A stretch of DNA of 64,000 nt from Micromonospora narathiwatensis (GCF_900089605.1 NZ_LT594324.1:1550001-1614000), one strand, 5' to 3'; positions 16,637-27,222 are shown, numbered from the stretch's first letter. The notes: generated by a model not told the origin, from the letters alone. Program-made: numbers and translations.

Positions 16637-17746
16637 ATGCGTGTGCTGGTGGCGTCCGCGCCTCTGCTCGGTCACGTCTTCCCGCTGCTGCCGCTCTCCC
16701 TCGCCCTGCGCGACGCCGGGCACGAGGTGCTGGTCGCCACGGCGGCCGACGGCCTTGCGGCGGCCCGGTCCGGGCTGCCGGTCCGCGACGTCGCGCCGGC
16801 GTTCGACTTCGGACGGATCGCCCGCGGCGTCATGCTGCGGCATCCGCTGATCGCCCGCGCCGAGCTGACCGGCACGGCCGGCACCCGGGGCGGTGCCCTC
16901 CTTTTCGGACAGGTCAACGAGGAACTGGCCGACGGTCTGGTCGCCCTGGCCCGGGAGTGGTCACCCGACCTGGTGGTGTACGAGCCGTTCGCGGTGGCCG
17001 GCGCGCTCGCGGCCGCCCGGGTCGGCGTCCCGGCGGTGCGCCACGAGAACTCGCTCTTCGACGGGCGCGAGCTGGTCCGGGTCACCTCGGAACGGCTCAC
17101 CCGGGCGCTGCGCCGGCACCGGGTCGCCGCGATCCCGCCACCCGCCGGGGCGATCGCCGTGTCCCCGCCCAGCGTGGTGGCACAGGACGGCTGGCCGATG
17201 CGCTACGAACCGTACGCCGGCGGCGGTGAGCTGCCGGGCTGGTTGCGCGAACCGGGCGAGCGGCCGCGGGTGCTGGTCAGCCGGAGCACCGTGGCCGGTC
17301 CCGGCGGGGCGGGCCCGATGCGGGCGGTGGTCGCGGTCGCCGACCGGGTGGACGCCGAGTTCGTCCTGGTCCGGCCGGACGGGCGGCTGTCCCGCTCGGC
17401 GTTGCCGGCCAACGTCCGGACCGTCGACTGGATCCCGCTCAACGCGGCCCTGCCGGCCGCTGCGGGGCTGGTCCATCACGGCGGCGCGGGCGGCGTTCTC
17501 GGCGCGTTGGCCGCCGGGGTTCCGCAGGTCGCCACCCTCGGTCCGGGGGACCGGCGGTACAACGCCAGGTTGGCGGCCGACCGGGGCGTCGGCATCGCCG
17601 CGCCGGCCGGCGGGATCACCGCGGACGTCCTGACCCGGCTGGTCACCGACGCCGAGCTTGCCGCGGCGGCCGGGCAGGTGAGCCGGGAGATCGCGGCGAT
17701 GCCGCCGCCGGCCGAGCTGGTGGCCCGGCTCGAATCGCTGCGCTGA
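16637..17746 (+). CDS. MGT-type glycosyltransferase (GT1-like)
   Basis: A protein of 369 residues. The GT-B N-terminus has RVLVASAPLLGHVFPLLPLS and the C-terminal donor-binding site has LVHHGGAGGVLGALAAGVPQ, the actinobacterial macrolide/UGT signature. Enzymes of this type move a sugar from an NDP donor to a small acceptor. No deoxysugar genes are nearby, so a housekeeping or xenobiotic role is as likely as natural-product decoration. A TANNNT box 6 bp upstream suggests leaderless expression. Confidence 0.8.
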   Translation: MRVLVASAPLLGHVFPLLPLSLALRDAGHEVLVATAADGLAAARSGLPVRDVAPAFDFGRIARGVMLRHPLIARAELTGTAGTRGGALLFGQVNEELADGLVALAREWSPDLVVYEPFAVAGALAAARVGVPAVRHENSLFDGRELVRVTSERLTRALRRHRVAAIPPPAGAIAVSPPSVVAQDGWPMRYEPYAGGGELPGWLREPGERPRVLVSRSTVAGPGGAGPMRAVVAVADRVDAEFVLVRPDGRLSRSALPANVRTVDWIPLNAALPAAAGLVHHGGAGGVLGALAAGVPQVATLGPGDRRYNARLAADRGVGIAAPAGGITADVLTRLVTDAELAAAAGQVSREIAAMPPPAELVARLESLR

Positions 17747-17808
17747 CCTCCGGATATGCCGCCGGCGCGGCGGCCGGGATGCGCGCTGGCCGGAGGCAGG
17801 ATGAGCCG

Positions 17809-18375
17809 ATGGCACACATCCTGCTGTTGCACTCCGTCCACGGGCGACGGCCCGCCGTGCTGGCCGCCGCCGACCGGCTGCGCGCCGCCGGGCACGAGGT
17901 CACCACCCCCGACCTGTACGGGCTGCCGGCGGCGGACACCGTCGAGGAGGGCTTCGCGCTGCTCGACAAGGTCGGCCGGGACACCGTGCTGGAGCGGGCC
18001 GCCGCGGCGGCACGCGACCTTCCGGGCGAGACGGTGCTGGCCGGCTTCTCGATGGGCGCCGGGGTGGCCGGGGCGCTGCTCGCCGAGCGGCCGCGGACGG
18101 CGGCGCTGGTCCTGCTGCACGGCACCGGCGGCGCCCCGGAGTCGGTACGTCCGGGGCTGCCGGTGCAGCTGCACCTCGCCGACCCCGACGAGTACGAGCC
18201 GCCGGACGAGGTGGACGAGTGGCGGCGGGCGATGACCGCCGCCGGCGCCCGGCTGGCCGTCTACCGCTACCCGGGCCCCGGGCACCTCTTCACCGATCCC
18301 GAGGCGCCCGATCACGACGCGCTGGCGGCCGCGCTGACCTGGGACCGTACCCTGGCGTTCCTCGCCGACCGCTGA
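17809..18375 (+). CDS. Dienelactone hydrolase family protein
   Basis: A protein of 188 residues. The alpha/beta fold motifs are HILLLHSVHG at the N-terminus, LAGFSMGAGVAG (nucleophile elbow, Ser in the GFSMG context instead of the Cys of true dienelactone hydrolases), LADPDEYEPP with the acid, and GPGHLFTDP with the His. ATG 17809 has GGAGGCAGG about 9 bp upstream. Confidence 0.75.
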   Translation: MAHILLLHSVHGRRPAVLAAADRLRAAGHEVTTPDLYGLPAADTVEEGFALLDKVGRDTVLERAAAAARDLPGETVLAGFSMGAGVAGALLAERPRTAALVLLHGTGGAPESVRPGLPVQLHLADPDEYEPPDEVDEWRRAMTAAGARLAVYRYPGPGHLFTDPEAPDHDALAAALTWDRTLAFLADR

Positions 18376-18631
18376 ACCGTCGGCGCCGGGTCGCGGGTGG
18401 GTCGGTGCGGCATGGGCGCGGGCGGCATCGCCGCGCCCGGCGACCGGGCCTGAATCGCTTGCGCCATCAGCTCTGTGGTGGGTGCGGAGGACCACACCCG
18501 GTGGCCGATCTCGCCGTCGCCGGCCGTGCGGCCGGGCGCTCGACGGTGTGGGTGCCTCGTCGGGCCGGCCGGCGTCGGGTGACGACGTCGGGGCGGAGCA
18601 GCCCCGTGCCCGCTCCGCCCCGACGCCGGGC
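18376..18631. other. Intergenic region between convergent genes
   Basis: 256 bp. The left 200 bp hold nothing I can name; the right end contains a strong hairpin. Confidence 0.5.
18586..18625. terminator. Hairpin terminator, probably bidirectional
   Basis: A 14-bp perfect stem (CGTCGGGGCGGAGC with GCTCCGCCCCGACG) and a 12-nt loop end 6 bp from the stop codon of the leftward cyclase-AAA gene. Confidence 0.7.
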
Positions 18632-20896
18632 TCAGGCGGCGGCGAGCGCCGGCGACCCCGTGGTGGTGCCCGTGTCACCGGGCCCCGGTGTTCGTGCCCC
18701 TACCCGGCGCGTCGCTCCCCGACCCCGCCCCGGGAGGGCCGGGGGCCCGAGGGACGGCAGAGCCGACGGGTGACCCCACGCGCGCTGGGACGCCCCGCCC
18801 GGTAGCCCCGCGCGTTCGGACGGCCCGCCGGGTGGCAGCCCCGCGCGCCGGGACGCTCCGTGGGGTGGCCGCACCGCCTGGTGGGACGCTCCGTGGGGTG
18901 GCAGCACCGCCTGGCGGGACGAGGCGCAGGGCGCCGAGACACCGGGCGGGCCGCCCTCGGGGCGGGAGGCCGCCGGGCGGACGGCGGCGCGGTGCGGGCC
19001 CGGGGACGTGAGGGGGAGCGGCCGGCGGGCGGTGGGCACGACGCCGGTCGACACCGGAGACGACCCGGCACCCGGCCGGCCCGCCGCGAGACCAGGGCCG
19101 GCCGTGGCGGGGACGCCGTCCGGGCGCCCACCCGCGCCGGCCCGGTCGGCCGTCGTGGGCCGCGGGGTGAGCCGCGCCCGACGGGCGAACCCGGCCCGGA
19201 GCGCGCGGGGCAGTCGGTGCCGCGCCACCCGGGCCACCGTGGGGTCGGCGACGGCGTACCCGTCGGGGCCGCTGCGGCGCAGCAGGCCGGCCGCGACCAG
19301 GCGGCTCAGCGTCGGCTCGGCTCGGCCCGCCGCCCAGCCGAGCAGCCGTTCCACCGTGGCGGCCGGGAACTCCGACCCGTGGGCCGCGCCGGCCATCAGC
19401 ACCGCCCGCTGGTCGCCGTCCAGCCGGTCCAGCCGGGCGTCGATCATGCGGCGGACCGCGTCCGGCACCCCGGCCGGGTCACCGTCCTCGCCGAACGCCC
19501 GGACGTAGGCTCGCGCGACGGCCGGATTGCCGCCGACCAGGGGCAGCAACTTCGCGGCCAGCGCCGCCGGCCGGCCGGCCCGGTCCAGCAGGTGCCGCAG
19601 CAGCCGACCGGTGTCGACGGCGCCCAGCGCGGGCAGCGGCACCCGGCGCCGCCGGCCGCCGGCCCCGGGCAGCAGGTCGGCCCAGCCCGTCCCGTGCGTG
19701 GCGAGCACGGCGAGGGGCAGGTGCCGCTCGCTCGCCGTGGCGAAGAGCCGGTGCAGGAACCGGCTCAGCGTCGGGGCGGCGCGGTCCAGGTCGTCCACCG
19801 CCACCACCACCGGCTGGCCGGCGGCCACGGCGAGAAGCACCTCCCGCCAGACCTCGGCACCGCGACCGGCCGCCCCCGCGTCCCGTGGCGCCGCGACGAA
19901 CTCGACCAGCGCGTGCGCCGCCGCGCCGCACCGGACCGGTGGCAGCAGCCCGTCCAGCGCCGCGGCCAGCCGTCGGCGTGCGGTCGCGGCGGGGTCCGCG
20001 TCGCGGGCCCCGGCGAAGGCGCGGACCATGTCGGCCAGCGGCGCCAGGTCCCCCTCGGGGTACGGCGGGCACTGCGCCACGAACCAGCGGACCGGACGTC
20101 CGTCCACCGTCGACACCGTGCGGGCCAGCTCGTGCAGCAGCCGGCTGCGCCCGCTGCCGCTCGGCCCGACCAGGGAGATCCAGCGCGGCTGGCGGTCCCG
20201 CACCGCGCGCAGGATCTCGTCGCCGGCCGCGGCCAGCTCCCGCCGCCGGCCGACCAGCGGGCCCTGGTGGCGGGCCGGCGTCGGCCGGGCCACCCCGGTC
20301 ACCCGCCAGACGTCCAGCGGCGACGCCTTGCCGGCCACCGCCATCGCCGCCAGCGGGCGCTGCTCGACCAGCCCGGCGGTGGCCCGACGGGTGGCCGCGC
20401 AGATCACCACACCGCCCGGTGGGGCGTACTCCTGGAGGCGGGCGGCGGTGGTGATCACCGCGCCGCTGGCGGTGCCGTGCGCGCCGTCCCGCGTGGCGGC
20501 CAGGTCGACCAGGACCTCGCCGGTGGCCACGCCGACCCGGACCCGCAGCCGGGTGCCGGCCGGTGCCCGCCGGTCCAGCGCATCCTGGATCTCCAGCCCG
20601 GCGCGCACCGCCCGGTACGCGTCGAACCCGTCGGAGCCGTGCGCGCCGAACAGCGCCATCACCGCGTCGCCGACGTACTTCTCCACCACGCCGTTCCACC
20701 GGCGCAGCACCCCCGCCACCGTGCCGAAGTACGCGCGTTGCAACTCCCGGACGTCCTCCGGGTCGAGCCGCTCCACCAGACCGGTCGAGCCGACGATGTC
20801 GGCGAAGAGCACCGTGACCGTACGTCTCTCCTCGGGCACCGGCCAGCGCGTGACGGTGGCGGCTTCCCGACTACCCACGATCGTGGTCATTGGCAT
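18632..20896 (-). CDS. Class III adenylate/guanylate cyclase domain fused to AAA ATPase
   Basis: A protein of 754 residues. Residues about 26-190 form a class III cyclase domain: TVTVLFADIVGSTGLVERLD with the first metal Asp, and VEKYVGDAVMALFG with the second. A signal-transduction ATPase follows, with P-loop GPSGSGRSRLLHEL near residue 245 and Walker-B-like VVAVDDLDRA. The last 180 residues are Pro/Gly/Ala/Arg-rich low complexity with an 11-residue repeat. No DNA-binding domain is present. It is divergent from a LuxR-type ATPase regulator, so the two may act together. Catalytic competence is not certain because only part of the active site can be checked by eye. Confidence 0.8.
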   Translation of the reverse strand: MPMTTIVGSREAATVTRWPVPEERRTVTVLFADIVGSTGLVERLDPEDVRELQRAYFGTVAGVLRRWNGVVEKYVGDAVMALFGAHGSDGFDAYRAVRAGLEIQDALDRRAPAGTRLRVRVGVATGEVLVDLAATRDGAHGTASGAVITTAARLQEYAPPGGVVICAATRRATAGLVEQRPLAAMAVAGKASPLDVWRVTGVARPTPARHQGPLVGRRRELAAAGDEILRAVRDRQPRWISLVGPSGSGRSRLLHELARTVSTVDGRPVRWFVAQCPPYPEGDLAPLADMVRAFAGARDADPAATARRRLAAALDGLLPPVRCGAAAHALVEFVAAPRDAGAAGRGAEVWREVLLAVAAGQPVVVAVDDLDRAAPTLSRFLHRLFATASERHLPLAVLATHGTGWADLLPGAGGRRRRVPLPALGAVDTGRLLRHLLDRAGRPAALAAKLLPLVGGNPAVARAYVRAFGEDGDPAGVPDAVRRMIDARLDRLDGDQRAVLMAGAAHGSEFPAATVERLLGWAAGRAEPTLSRLVAAGLLRRSGPDGYAVADPTVARVARHRLPRALRAGFARRARLTPRPTTADRAGAGGRPDGVPATAGPGLAAGRPGAGSSPVSTGVVPTARRPLPLTSPGPHRAAVRPAASRPEGGPPGVSAPCASSRQAVLPPHGASHQAVRPPHGASRRAGLPPGGPSERAGLPGGASQRAWGHPSALPSLGPPALPGRGRGATRRVGARTPGPGDTGTTTGSPALAAA
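18851..18916. repeat. 33-bp tandem repeat in the cyclase-AAA tail
   Basis: Two near-identical 33-bp units start at 18851 and 18884 (GGACGCTCCGTGGGGTGGC then GCACCGCCTGG), giving an 11-residue in-frame repeat of PPHGAS type; diverged partial copies flank them. Confidence 0.7.
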
Positions 20897-21073
20897 CGCA
20901 CCCACCCTTTCGCCCCGCCCGGTGCCTGACGACCTCCGGAGACTTTCACCACCGGATCGTCGGGGGATCTGTAGGACGACGTATGTCGACCACCCGCAAC
21001 CTTTAGTCGCAATGTCGACGCGAGAGGTACCACTGGCACCCTGAGCCCGTAGAACGGTGCGGGGACCTGTGAT

Positions 21074-21079
21074 TAGGCT
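21074..21079 (+). promoter_or_regulatory. Putative -10 box for a leaderless mRNA
   Basis: TAGGCT lies 7 bp before the ATG of the LuxR-type regulator, which lacks a ribosome-binding site. Confidence 0.4.
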
Positions 21080-21086
21080 GCGAGCC

Positions 21087-24032
21087 ATGGGCAGCGATGT
21101 GGACACCGCACCGCTCGTCGGCCGTGGTGACACCCTGGCGGCGCTCCGGTCGGCACTGCTCGACGACGTCGCGGCCGGCCACACCGCGGCGGTCTTCCTC
21201 ACCGGCGAGAGCGGGGTGGGCAAGACCCGGCTGCTGGCCGAGGTCAGCGACCGGCTGCGGGACGCGGGCGCGCTGGTGCTCACGGGTTCCTGCCTGGACA
21301 TCGGCGACGCCTCGCCGCTGCATCCGTTGCGGCAGGCGCTGCGTCGCTTCGACGCCGAACTCACCGAGGCCCGTACCTCCTCGGCGGTGCGTGGCCTGCT
21401 CCAGGTCTTCGACGAGGAGACCCCGGGGCCGGACGGCGCGGGCGCGCTGCTGGAGCGGGTGTCCCGGGGGCTGCACGTGGTCGCCGGCGGCCGGCCGCTG
21501 GTCCTCGTCCTGGACGACCTCCAGTGGGTCGACCGCAGCACCCGGCAACTCCTGCTCTATCTGCTCGCCGGCCTCGGCGATCTCCAGCTCTCGGTGCTCG
21601 CCGCGATCCGGGCCGAGGCGTTGCAGGGCGCGCACCCGCTGCGCCGGGTGCTCACCGAGCTGCGCCGGCTACGGTCGGTGCGGGTGGTCGACCTGGCGCC
21701 GCTGGACCGCGCGGGCACCGACGGGCTGGCCGCCGCGATCGTCGGCGCGCCGCTGCCCCCGGACGCCGCCGACCAGATGTGGCAGCGCAGCGGCGGCAAC
21801 CCGTTCGTCGTCGAGGAACTGGCCCGGGACCTGCGCGACGGCCGGGACGGCCTCTCCGACACGCTGCGCGAGGTGTTCCTGGCCCGGGTCGACGCGCTGC
21901 CGGAGCACGCGCACGCCGTGGTGCACGCGGTCGCCGCGGGTGTCGAGCCGGTGGAGCACTGGCTGCTGGCCCGGGTGGTGCCGTTGCCCGAGGCCGAGCT
22001 GATCGAGGCGGTGCGCGCCGCGGTGGCGCACCGGCTGCTGGTCGGCGCCGACGACGGCTACCGGTTGCGGCACCGGCTGGTCGCCGAGGTGCTGGCGCAC
22101 GAGCTGCTGCCCGCCGAGCGCGCCGCGCTGCACCGTCGCTACGCCGAGACGCTCACCTCGGCCACCGCCGAGCTGCACCAGGCCCGCCTGGCCCACCATT
22201 GGCGGCTGGCCGGCGAACCGGGCCGGGCGCTGCCGGCCGCGATGGCCGCGGCCCGCGAGGCCGAGCGACTGCACGGGTACGCCGAGGCGCACCGGCACTG
22301 GTCGGCGGCGTTGCAGCTGGCCACCGCCCCGGCGGCGGTCCCGCCCGACCCCGCCCGGCCCGCCCCACCCGGGGTGGACCGCGTCGAGCTGCTGGAGCAC
22401 GCCGCCGAATCGGCGCACCACTGCGGCGAGCACGTCCGGGCGTTGGCGCTGCTGGAGGAGCTGGCCGGCGATCCGGCCGGCCCCCGGGCCTGCGCCCTGC
22501 ACATCCGCCGGGCCCGGTACCTGGCCGCCGCCGGCCGGTCCGCTCCGGCGGAGGCCGAGTACCGGCGGGCCCTGGCGGCGGTCGACTGCACGCCCGGCGA
22601 GCGGGCCAGCGCCGCCGCGCACCTGGCCGAGCTGCTGCTGCACCTGGGCCGGTACGCCGAGGCCGGCGACCAGGCGCGGGAGGCGCTCCAGCTCGCCGGC
22701 GAGGTGCCGGGCTCCACCTCGGCGGTGGTGCTGGCCAGCGCCGCGCTCGGCTTCAGCGAGGCATTCCTGGAGGACCCGGACGGCGGGCTGGCCGTCATGC
22801 GGCAGGCCCTGGAGACCGCCGAGCGGTCCGGCCGGCCGGAGGACGTGGCGTTCGCGTACCTGCACCTGGCCGAGCTGCTGACCGGGCCGCTGAACATCCT
22901 CGAGGAGGGCGTGGTGGTGGCCCGCCGCGGCGCGGAGCGGGTCGCCGAGCTGGGGCTCGGCCGCACGTGGGAGACCCGGCTGTTGGCCATCGCCACCAAC
23001 GGGCTGTTCCGGGTCGGGCAGTGGGCCGAGGCGGAGAAGGTGGTCGCCGCCGCGCTGCGGCACCGGCCCTCCGGCGCGGACGCGGTGGAGCTGCTGCTCG
23101 CCCGCTGCCGGCTCTCCGTCGGGTACGGCGACATCGAGGCCTCCGACCGGGACCTGGAGGCGGTGGCCACGGTGCTCGCCGGCGGCGGTGCCCGGCACGT
23201 GCTGCCGATGCTCATCCTGCGGGCCGGGCTGGCCATGTGGCAGGGCCGGCACGACCTGGCCCGGCAGGCCGTTCAGCGGGGGCTGACCGAGAGCCGCTCC
23301 GACGATGTCATCGTGCTCGCCACGCTCGCCTGGCACGGGCTGCGGGCGGAGGCCGAGGCGTACGGGAGCCGGACCATCGCGGTGGATCCGACGGCGGTAC
23401 GCCGGCTCCGTGAGGTGGTCGAACGGGTGGCCCGCAAGAGCGAGAAGGCCGGTGCCCCGGTGCGCTACGTCGCCGACGGCTTCCTGGCGCTGTGTGACGC
23501 CGAGATCAGCCGGCTCGACGACGGCCGGGGCGATCCGGAGCTGTGGGCCCGCTCGGCGACCGAGTGGGACCGGCGGAACCACCCGTACCCGGCGGCGTAC
23601 TCGCGGCTGCGGCAGGCCGAGGCGCTGCTGGGCCGGCGCGTACGGGTGGCCACCGCGGGCAAGCTGCTGCGGCGGGCGCACCAGATGGCGCAGGGGCTGG
23701 GCGCGGTGCCACTGAGTTCGGAGATCCGGACGGTGGCCGGCCGGGCGCGGGTGACCCTGGAGGAGGGGCCGGCCGTCGTCCGTCCCGCGCCCCGGCCCCG
23801 GTCCGCGACGTCGGCAGCCGCACCGGCGGTGGACGAGTTGGCCGTGCTCACCGCCCGGGAACGGGAGGTGCTCGCCGCCGTCGCCGAGGGACTGACCAAC
23901 CGGGAGATCGGCCAGCGGCTCTTCATCAGCGAACGGACCATCGGGGTGCACGTGTCGCACATCTTCGACAAGCTCCAGGTCCGGACCCGGGTGCAGGCCA
24001 GCGCGATCTTCCTGCGTAACCGTCCCGAGTGA
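21087..24032 (+). CDS. LuxR-family large ATP-binding regulator (LAL/MalT-like)
   Basis: A protein of 981 residues. The N-terminal AAA domain has P-loop TGESGVGKTRLL at about residues 39-50 and Walker B LVLVLDDLQWVDRS. A long helical TPR-like middle region follows. The C-terminal LuxR HTH is complete: LTAREREVLAAVAEGLTNRE and IGQRLFISERTIGVHVSHIF. Such LALs are ATP-dependent activators of carbon-use or secondary-metabolite genes. It shares a 190-bp divergent promoter region with the cyclase-AAA gene, which has a similar ATPase but no HTH. Confidence 0.88.
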   Translation: MGSDVDTAPLVGRGDTLAALRSALLDDVAAGHTAAVFLTGESGVGKTRLLAEVSDRLRDAGALVLTGSCLDIGDASPLHPLRQALRRFDAELTEARTSSAVRGLLQVFDEETPGPDGAGALLERVSRGLHVVAGGRPLVLVLDDLQWVDRSTRQLLLYLLAGLGDLQLSVLAAIRAEALQGAHPLRRVLTELRRLRSVRVVDLAPLDRAGTDGLAAAIVGAPLPPDAADQMWQRSGGNPFVVEELARDLRDGRDGLSDTLREVFLARVDALPEHAHAVVHAVAAGVEPVEHWLLARVVPLPEAELIEAVRAAVAHRLLVGADDGYRLRHRLVAEVLAHELLPAERAALHRRYAETLTSATAELHQARLAHHWRLAGEPGRALPAAMAAAREAERLHGYAEAHRHWSAALQLATAPAAVPPDPARPAPPGVDRVELLEHAAESAHHCGEHVRALALLEELAGDPAGPRACALHIRRARYLAAAGRSAPAEAEYRRALAAVDCTPGERASAAAHLAELLLHLGRYAEAGDQAREALQLAGEVPGSTSAVVLASAALGFSEAFLEDPDGGLAVMRQALETAERSGRPEDVAFAYLHLAELLTGPLNILEEGVVVARRGAERVAELGLGRTWETRLLAIATNGLFRVGQWAEAEKVVAAALRHRPSGADAVELLLARCRLSVGYGDIEASDRDLEAVATVLAGGGARHVLPMLILRAGLAMWQGRHDLARQAVQRGLTESRSDDVIVLATLAWHGLRAEAEAYGSRTIAVDPTAVRRLREVVERVARKSEKAGAPVRYVADGFLALCDAEISRLDDGRGDPELWARSATEWDRRNHPYPAAYSRLRQAEALLGRRVRVATAGKLLRRAHQMAQGLGAVPLSSEIRTVAGRARVTLEEGPAVVRPAPRPRSATSAAAPAVDELAVLTAREREVLAAVAEGLTNREIGQRLFISERTIGVHVSHIFDKLQVRTRVQASAIFLRNRPE

Positions 24033-24150
24033 GACGTACACAGGTCGCGGTGAATACGTAGTTCTACTGATCCGGCCGGCTCGCGCCGGCTGGCAGGCTG
24101 TCCAGCGTCGCCGGTGGCGCCGGCCGGCGCAACGCCACAGTGGAGGGAAG

Positions 24151-24921
24151 ATGACCGAACCGGTCTGGGGTCCTGTGCACCAGGACATCGTCGGGCTGCT
24201 CGCCGACCACCCCGCCGACGTGCCGGCGGTCGTCGACCACCTCACCAAGCTTCAGGACCTGCTGGTCCGGCTGCCCCCGCTGGAGGAGAGCTGCCCCCTG
24301 GCGGACTTCAACAAGCTCTACCTGGTCATCACGAGCACGGTCCTCGACGGCCTGTACGACGACCGGTTCACCGACCCGGCGTTCCTGGCCCGCCTGGACG
24401 TGGAGTTCGCCGCCCGCTACTTCGACGCGTTGCGGCTCTGGACCGAGTCCAGCCCGAACACCCCGAGGGCGTGGTCGTGCCTGTTCAAGCGGATGCGCGG
24501 CCCGGACGCCCGGCCGCTGCCCTCGGCCGCCGCCGGGGTGAACGCGCACATCAACTACGACCTGCCGTTCGCGCTGGTGACCACGTTCGACAGCCTGGAG
24601 TCCGAGCCGGTCGACGGCACCGAACAGCACCGCGACTACCTGGAGATCAACAAGATCTTCGCCGAGCGGATCCCGGGGCTGCGCCGGGGCTACCTGGACC
24701 ACTGGCAGCTCATGATCGACATGCTCAACGGCGACATCGACGACTGGTACCAGGGCGAACTGGTGGAATACACCCGGAACGTCGCCTGGCGCAACGCGCA
24801 GAAGATCTGGCGTTGCCGGCACGACCCGGAGGCCCGCGAGTGTGAGCGGCGGCGGCTGGACGACAACGCCGCGCGGTTCGGCCGGTTGCTGCTGTCGCCG
24901 CTCGGGGCGTTTCTCCAGTAG
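24151..24921 (+). CDS. DUF5995 family protein
   Basis: A protein of 256 residues beginning MTEPVWGPVHQDIVGLLADH. It matches the actinobacterial DUF5995 family: WSCLFKRMRGPDARPLPSAA, NAHINYDLPFALV, then DYLEINKIFAERIPGLRRGY. The HINYDLP segment and scattered His/Asp residues could be a metal site. No signal peptide or membrane helix is seen. The function is unknown. The ribosome-binding site is GGAGGGA. Confidence 0.75.
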   Translation: MTEPVWGPVHQDIVGLLADHPADVPAVVDHLTKLQDLLVRLPPLEESCPLADFNKLYLVITSTVLDGLYDDRFTDPAFLARLDVEFAARYFDALRLWTESSPNTPRAWSCLFKRMRGPDARPLPSAAAGVNAHINYDLPFALVTTFDSLESEPVDGTEQHRDYLEINKIFAERIPGLRRGYLDHWQLMIDMLNGDIDDWYQGELVEYTRNVAWRNAQKIWRCRHDPEARECERRRLDDNAARFGRLLLSPLGAFLQ

Positions 24922-25116
24922 CCGGGGCCTGGCTGGGCGACCACGGCGGCACGTACTCCCTCACCACGACGCCGCGCCGTGGAACCCGGTCCGGTCCGCC
25001 CGCCAGGCACCGGAGATCCCACCGTGCCGCCCCGATGATCTCCACCGGTTGTCGGGTTCGGCCGGGCGGCGCCCGGGGGACCGCCTACGGTCGGTTCAGG
25101 GCCGAAAGGGATGCAC

Positions 25117-27222
25117 ATGGCGGAGGGACGGGACGGGGCGTCGCAGCCCCGGCGCCCGCGGGGGCGGCGCAACCAGGCGCAGGCCGCCGCGGCGGATCGT
25201 GCGCTGCGTGCCGCCCGCGACCCGGGGTACGGCGACCGCGCCGGCCGGGAGCCGGTCCAGATCCCCGCCTGCGTGGAGAGTCCGGTGCGACCGCGCGAGC
25301 CGGCCAGCAGGCTGAGCCGGTGGCTGTCCCAGCACCAGGTGCAGCCGGTCGGCCCGGAGACCCGGGAGCACCAGGCGGCCTCCCACGCCTGGTGGCAGGT
25401 GATGTGCCTGACCGGCGTCGACTACTTCTCCAGCCTCTCCTACGTGCCCGGTATCGCCGCGGTGGCGGCCGGGGCGCTCTCCCCGCTGGCCACCCTGCTG
25501 ATCGTGGCGCTGACCCTGTTCGGGATGCTGCCCATGTACCGACGGGTGGCCGGGGAGAGCCCGCACGGCCAGGGCTCGGTGGCGATGCTGGAGCGGCTGC
25601 TGCCGTTCTGGCGGGGCAAGATCTTCGTACTGGTGCTGCTCGGCTTCGTGGCCACCTCGTGGATCGTCACGATCACGCTGTCGTCCGCGGACGCCACGGT
25701 GCACCTGCTGGAGAACCCGTACCTGCCGAATTCGTTCCCGCACGGCGGCACCGCCGCGGTGGTGGTGACCGGGGTGCTGCTGCTCATCCTCGGTGGCGTG
25801 TTCCTGATGGGGTTCCGGGAGGCGGTGCAGGTCGCCATCCCCCTCGTCGCGGTCTTCCTCGTGCTGAACGCGGTGATCGTGGTCGTCAGCCTGTCGCACA
25901 TCATCGCCGACCCGACGGTGGTCAGTGGCTGGACGCAGCGGTTGACCACCACCGGCGGGGTCGGCGGCCTGGTTCGCACGTCCGTGCTGGCCTTCCCGCT
26001 GCTGGTGCTGGGGCTCTCCGGTTTCGAGACCGGGGTCAGCATGATGCCACTGATCAAGGGAAACGGCGTGGACGCCGAGGCGCGGCTGCGGGCACGGATC
26101 CGCAACACCCGCAAGCTGCTCGCGGCCGCGTCGCTGATCATGTCGGTCTACCTGATCGCCACCACGTTCGTCACCACGGTGCTGATCCCGCCCAAGGAGT
26201 TCCAGCCCGGCGGAGCCGCCAACGGGCGGGCGCTGGCCTGGGTGGCCCATGAGCACCTGGGCGAGGGGTTCGGCACGATCTACGACATCAGCAGCATCCT
26301 CATCCTCTGGTTCGCCGGCGCCTCGGCGATGGCCGGGCTGATCAACATCGTGCCCCGCTACCTGCCCGCGTACGGCATGGCGCCGGAGTGGGGGCGGGCC
26401 ATCCGCCCGGTGGTGCTGGTCTACACGGCGATCAGCATCGCCATCACGGTCGCCTTCCGCGCCGACGTGAACGCCCAGGCCGGCGCGTACGCCACCGGGA
26501 TCCTGGCGATGATGGTCTCCGGCTCGATCGCGGTGACCATCTCGGCGTACCGGGCGCGGCACCCGTTCGCCGGGCTCGGCTTCACGGTGCTCAGCCTGGT
26601 GCTGCTCTACGCCCTCACCGAGAACGTGATCGAGAAGCCGGACGGCATCGCCATCTCCGGCCTGTTCATCGCCGGCATCATCGCCGTCTCGCTGATCTCC
26701 CGGGTGTCCCGGACCACCGAGCTGCGCGCCGAGCGGATCGAGTTCGACGAGCCGGCCCGGCGGTTCGTCGCCGAGTCGGTCGCCCACGACGGCCAGCTCC
26801 ACCTGATCGCGAACAAGCGGCAGAGCGGCGCGATCAAGGAGTACCGGTTCAAGGAGCGCGCGCAGCGCGGGATGAACCCCGTGCCGGGCGCCGCCGACGT
26901 GCTGTTCCTGGAGATCGACGTGAGCGATCCGTCGCAGTTCAGCCAGGTCCTGCGGGTGTACGGGGTGGAGGCCGGCGGGTACCGGATCCTGCGGGCCAGC
27001 AGCCCGGCCGCGCCGAACGCGATCGCCGCCATTCTGCTGGCCCTGCGTGACGCCACCGGGGTCCGCCCGCACTGCCACTTCGAGTGGTCAGAGGGGAATC
27101 CCATCGCGCACCTGTTGCGTTACCTGATCCTCGGCCGTGGCGACACGCCGCCGGTGGTCCGCGAGATCATCCGCAAGTCCGAGCCGGACCCCACCCGCCG
27201 CCCCGGCATTCACGTCGGCTGA
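25117..27222 (+). CDS. APC-superfamily amino acid permease
   Basis: A protein of 701 residues. A basic, disordered N-terminal region of about 80 residues precedes about 12 membrane helices; [20 protein letters not shown] opens the permease core and [19 protein letters not shown] lies midway. The last 130 residues are a soluble domain (from about [16 protein letters not shown]). This long form is common in actinobacteria and is annotated as an APC permease; the substrate is unknown. ATG 25117 has AAAGGG 6 bp upstream, which favours it over the ATG two codons earlier. Confidence 0.75.
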   Translation: MAEGRDGASQPRRPRGRRNQAQAAAADRALRAARDPGYGDRAGREPVQIPACVESPVRPREPASRLSRWLSQHQVQPVGPETREHQAASHAWWQVMCLTGVDYFSSLSYVPGIAAVAAGALSPLATLLIVALTLFGMLPMYRRVAGESPHGQGSVAMLERLLPFWRGKIFVLVLLGFVATSWIVTITLSSADATVHLLENPYLPNSFPHGGTAAVVVTGVLLLILGGVFLMGFREAVQVAIPLVAVFLVLNAVIVVVSLSHIIADPTVVSGWTQRLTTTGGVGGLVRTSVLAFPLLVLGLSGFETGVSMMPLIKGNGVDAEARLRARIRNTRKLLAAASLIMSVYLIATTFVTTVLIPPKEFQPGGAANGRALAWVAHEHLGEGFGTIYDISSILILWFAGASAMAGLINIVPRYLPAYGMAPEWGRAIRPVVLVYTAISIAITVAFRADVNAQAGAYATGILAMMVSGSIAVTISAYRARHPFAGLGFTVLSLVLLYALTENVIEKPDGIAISGLFIAGIIAVSLISRVSRTTELRAERIEFDEPARRFVAESVAHDGQLHLIANKRQSGAIKEYRFKERAQRGMNPVPGAADVLFLEIDVSDPSQFSQVLRVYGVEAGGYRILRASSPAAPNAIAAILLALRDATGVRPHCHFEWSEGNPIAHLLRYLILGRGDTPPVVREIIRKSEPDPTRRPGIHVG

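Noticed and set aside
21669..24248. Minus-strand open frame of 859 residues across the LuxR-type regulator
   Set aside because: Antisense shadow; the plus strand encodes a full LAL with P-loop and HTH.
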